Of a stretch of 8,237 bases of DNA, positions 6,555-8,237 are shown piece after piece (position 1 is the first letter of the stretch; each line of letters starts with the position of its first letter). This DNA comes from Paenochrobactrum pullorum (GTDB lineage Bacteria; Pseudomonadota; Alphaproteobacteria; Rhizobiales; Rhizobiaceae), in assembly GCF_041929845.1 (NCBI RefSeq), contig NZ_JBHEEH010000034.1, positions 1 through 8,237 of the forward strand, written 5' to 3'. The notes below the pieces were generated by a model that was given only the letters and a program-made list of their open reading frames with translations, was not told the DNA's origin and ran no database searches. A program made the translations under genes and the position numbers.

Positions 6555-6586
6555 ATTCAATCTACTCGATGGGAAGGATGGCAGAC

Positions 6587-7018
6587 ATGACTACAGATAC
6601 AATGCTCGGGATCGATCTGGCTAAAAGCGTTTTCCAGGTGCACGGAGTCTCGATGACGGGGCAATTAAAATTCCGCAAAAGCTATTGAGACTACAATTTC
6701 GCAAGTTCATGGCGGAGCACCCTGCGACGACCGTGGTTATGGAAGCCTGTGGCAGTGCGCATTATTGGGCACGAGAGATAGCCAAATACGGCCATGAGGT
6801 AAAGCTGATTGCTCCCCAGTATGTCCGCCCGTTTGTAAAGCGTCAGAAAAATGATGCAGCGGATGCCGAAGCGATTTTTATCGCCGCACAACAGCCGGAG
6901 ATGCGCTTCATCATTCCGAAGATGGAGGAGCAGCAAGCTAAGGCGCTTCTTTTTCATGGAAGAGAACGGCTTGTCTGCCAACGTACGGAGTTGGTCAACG
7001 CGTTACGGTCAGTCCTCT
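6587..7018 (+). pseudogene. IS110-family transposase, N-terminal half, frameshifted and truncated
   Basis: This is the N-terminal DEDD (RuvC-like) domain of the IS110 recombinase. The ATG at 6587 follows GGAAGGA (6572-6578) and opens MTTDTMLGIDLAKSVFQVHG, with the first catalytic Asp in GIDLAK. The frame ends at a TGA (6686-6688). The continuation LLRLQFRKFMAEHPATTV is in another frame, reached by adding one A to the AAAA at 6677-6680. It holds VMEACGSAHYWARE (catalytic Glu) and VKRQKNDAADAEAI (the two Asp residues), then PEMRFIIPKMEEQQAKALLF and QRTELVNALRSVL. All four DEDD residues are present, but the Transposase_20 domain with its catalytic Ser is gone because an IS66-type element begins at 7019. 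The host frame runs on by chance to 7053. Confidence 0.85.
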
Positions 7019-7040
7019 GTAAGCGATGTTGCGATCACAC
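7019..7040 (-). repeat. Terminal inverted repeat of the IS66-family element
   Basis: The sequence starts GTAAGCGATGTTGCG, the GTAAGCG start typical of IS66-family ends. It lies 16 bases beyond the tnpC stop codon and exactly where the IS110 transposase frame stops making sense. If insertion was simple, the eight bases before it (AGTCCTCT, 7011-7018) should be the target duplication. The other end is outside the window. Confidence 0.7.
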
Positions 7041-8237
7041 CTTGTTTGGATAGTTCCATGGTAAAAGTTGGTCTATGTGGCTCTGTTTATGGCCATTGAC
7101 GATTGCCGTGAGCGTGCTGGTCAACCATTTTTGCGGATCAATGGCATTGAGTTTGCAGGTTTCAATGAGTGAAGCGATTGTGGCCCAGTTGTGGGCACCT
7201 GCTTCATGGCTTGCAAAGAGCGCATTTTTGCGGTTCAATGCGATTGGCCGGATCGTTCGTTCGACACTGTTATTATCCAGCTCGATACGGCCGTCGGATA
7301 AGAACCGGCAGAGGCCATCCCAGTATTTGGCAATATATTTTAAACCCTCGCCCAATGGGGCTTTTGCTGATACTCGTGTACGGTGATAAACAAGCCATGT
7401 TTCCATGTCGATGATCAGCGGCTTTGATTGCTCTTGTCGCGCTGCGAGGCGCGCTTGCTGGTTAAGACCGCGGATTTCCGCTTCGATCCTGTAGAGCTCA
7501 CCGATCCGTTTTATGCCGTCTTCTGCAACCGGGGACGAACCAGTCCGTGCGATCTCAATGAACTTGCGACGCGCATGAGCCCAGCAATAAGCCAATTGTA
7601 TATTCGGTCCAACACGATCAGGCGCGATCAGCCGATTATAGCCTGCATAACCGTCGACCTTTAGGATGCCTGTGAAGCCCTGCAATATCTGTTCCGCATA
7701 TTGGCCGGAACGTCCCGATGCATAAGTAAAAGCAACACGAGGCGGTGCATTGCTGCCTGCATAGGCGGCCCATGGTCGATCATCGCGTGCTAAAGCCCAG
7801 AAGTAGCCTGTCTTGATCTATGCCCTGACGCGCCATAATCTGAGCTTTCCGATACAGCAGTGATGGTCGGCATATTTGGATACCAGTATATGGGCGATCA
7901 TTGCCTCTGTCGGTAAACCTGACGGAATTAATCGGGCCGGAGCCGGAGCTTGTGTGACACCATCCGTACAAACACGGCATATATATTTGGGACGATGCGT
8001 GACAATGACACGAAACTGCGAAGGGATCACATCCAGTCGCTCGCAAACATCTTCGCCAATGCAATGCAGACAGCCACCGCAAGAACAGATCAGGCTTTCC
8101 GGCTCGATAACTTCATCAATACGTGGCAGATGTTTGGGAAGAGAGCCACGATTGACGGCGCGCGGCCTGGATATACGCTTGCCTGAAGGTGTATCAGCTT
8201 CGTCTTCTGCATGGATCGTAGCGATGGCAGTTTCGAG
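7035..8237 (-). pseudogene. tnpC: IS66-family transposase TnpC, frameshifted and internally deleted
   Basis: From the window edge one frame reads LETAIATIHAEDEADTPSGK, a zinc-finger segment with clustered Cys (ICSCGGCLHC, about 8085-8115), then RLDVIPSQFRVIVTHRPKYI and PTEAMIAHILVSKYADH. A one-base loss near 7860-7866 shifts the frame to LYRKAQIMARQGIDQD. At about 7808-7816 this joins a third frame, TGYFWALARDDRPWAAYAGS. The missing segment normally holds the first catalytic Asp (FMDET motif). The rest is good: VDGYAGYN with the second Asp (near 7660), CWAHARRKF, NNSVERTIRP with the catalytic Glu, and a normal end LLPWNYPNKV with a stop at 7035-7037. The 7035-7685 stretch can look like a standalone gene but is only the C-terminal half. 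The protein cannot be active. Confidence 0.88.

Larger units (their letters stand above)
6497..7018 (+). mobile_element. IS110-family (IS1111-like) element, left part, cut by IS66
   Basis: The left boundary is inferred at about 6497, where the IS407-like orfA frame breaks. About 90 non-coding bases precede the transposase start at 6587. The right boundary is at 7018/7019, where an IS66-type end begins. The rest of the element, including the C-terminal half of its transposase and its right end, is not in the window. Confidence 0.7.
7019..8237 (-). mobile_element. IS66-family element, degenerate, running off the window
   Basis: One end is set by the GTAAGCG terminus at 7019. The element extends past 8237, where tnpC is still open toward its N-terminus. 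The accessory genes tnpA and tnpB, normally upstream of tnpC, would be outside the window. It is inserted in an IS110-type transposase gene. Confidence 0.8.

Noticed and set aside
497..7018. The two IS110 pieces as halves of one element, or as a composite transposon bracketing the operon
   Set aside because: The left piece looks like a different IS110 subgroup from the right one, and their order (middle part left, N-terminal part right) does not form one split gene. No matching ends are visible.
7035..7685. A standalone 216-residue transposase gene
   Set aside because: The frame is open further upstream to the TGYFWALARDD region, and the other TnpC domains lie in adjoining frames, so it is the C-terminal part of a broken tnpC.
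7428..8186. Plus-strand and alternate minus-strand open frames in the IS66 region
   Set aside because: They overlap recognisable TnpC sequence in other frames and have no family features of their own.
1..8237. CRISPR arrays, tRNA or rRNA genes, toxin-antitoxin or defence genes
   Set aside because: Looked for on both strands; no regularly spaced repeats, cloverleaf sequences or matching protein motifs were seen.

Overview
The window suggests an alphaproteobacterium, probably of the Hyphomicrobiales (Agrobacterium/Ochrobactrum/Brucella neighbourhood). The grounds are the kinds of insertion sequence present and an enolase-superfamily protein that resembles the Agrobacterium galactarolactone cycloisomerase family. 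This is inferred from protein resemblance alone; there is no rRNA or housekeeping gene to settle it.

The window has three parts. Positions 1 to about 1290 are an insertion-sequence (IS) graveyard on the plus strand: the last part of an intact-looking IS3-family OrfB with its right inverted repeat, then an internal piece of an IS110-type transposase, then a collapsed second IS3-family element (frameshifted orfA, internally deleted orfB, premature stop, and a roughly 48-bp insertion carrying a 9-bp perfect inverted repeat).

Positions 1339-6308 hold the only healthy genes. A LysR-type regulator (minus strand) is divergent from a four-gene plus-strand operon: a mandelate-racemase-subgroup enzyme, then the periplasmic binding protein, small membrane subunit and large membrane subunit of a TRAP transporter. 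The 93-bp gap between regulator and operon holds overlapping promoter-like elements and an inverted repeat that could be the regulator's site. The coherent reading is uptake of a sugar acid (aldarate, aldonate or a lactone) by the TRAP system, conversion by the enolase-superfamily enzyme, and substrate-sensed control by the LysR protein. The exact substrate cannot be read from the sequence.

Positions 6309-8237 are again IS debris, nested. A stub of a third IS3-family element (IS407-like orfA start, frameshifted) lies just after the large transporter gene. It is cut at about 6497 by an IS110/IS1111-type element, whose transposase has a one-base frameshift and is itself cut at 7018/7019 by an IS66-family element on the minus strand. 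The IS66 tnpC is also broken, by a frameshift and by an internal deletion that removes the first catalytic region.

No CRISPR array, tRNA or rRNA was seen, nor any clear new defence or signalling system. The points most worth a second look are the substrate of the cycloisomerase-like enzyme and its transporter, the likely loss of downstream operon genes to IS activity, and the small palindromic insertion in the collapsed IS3 copy.
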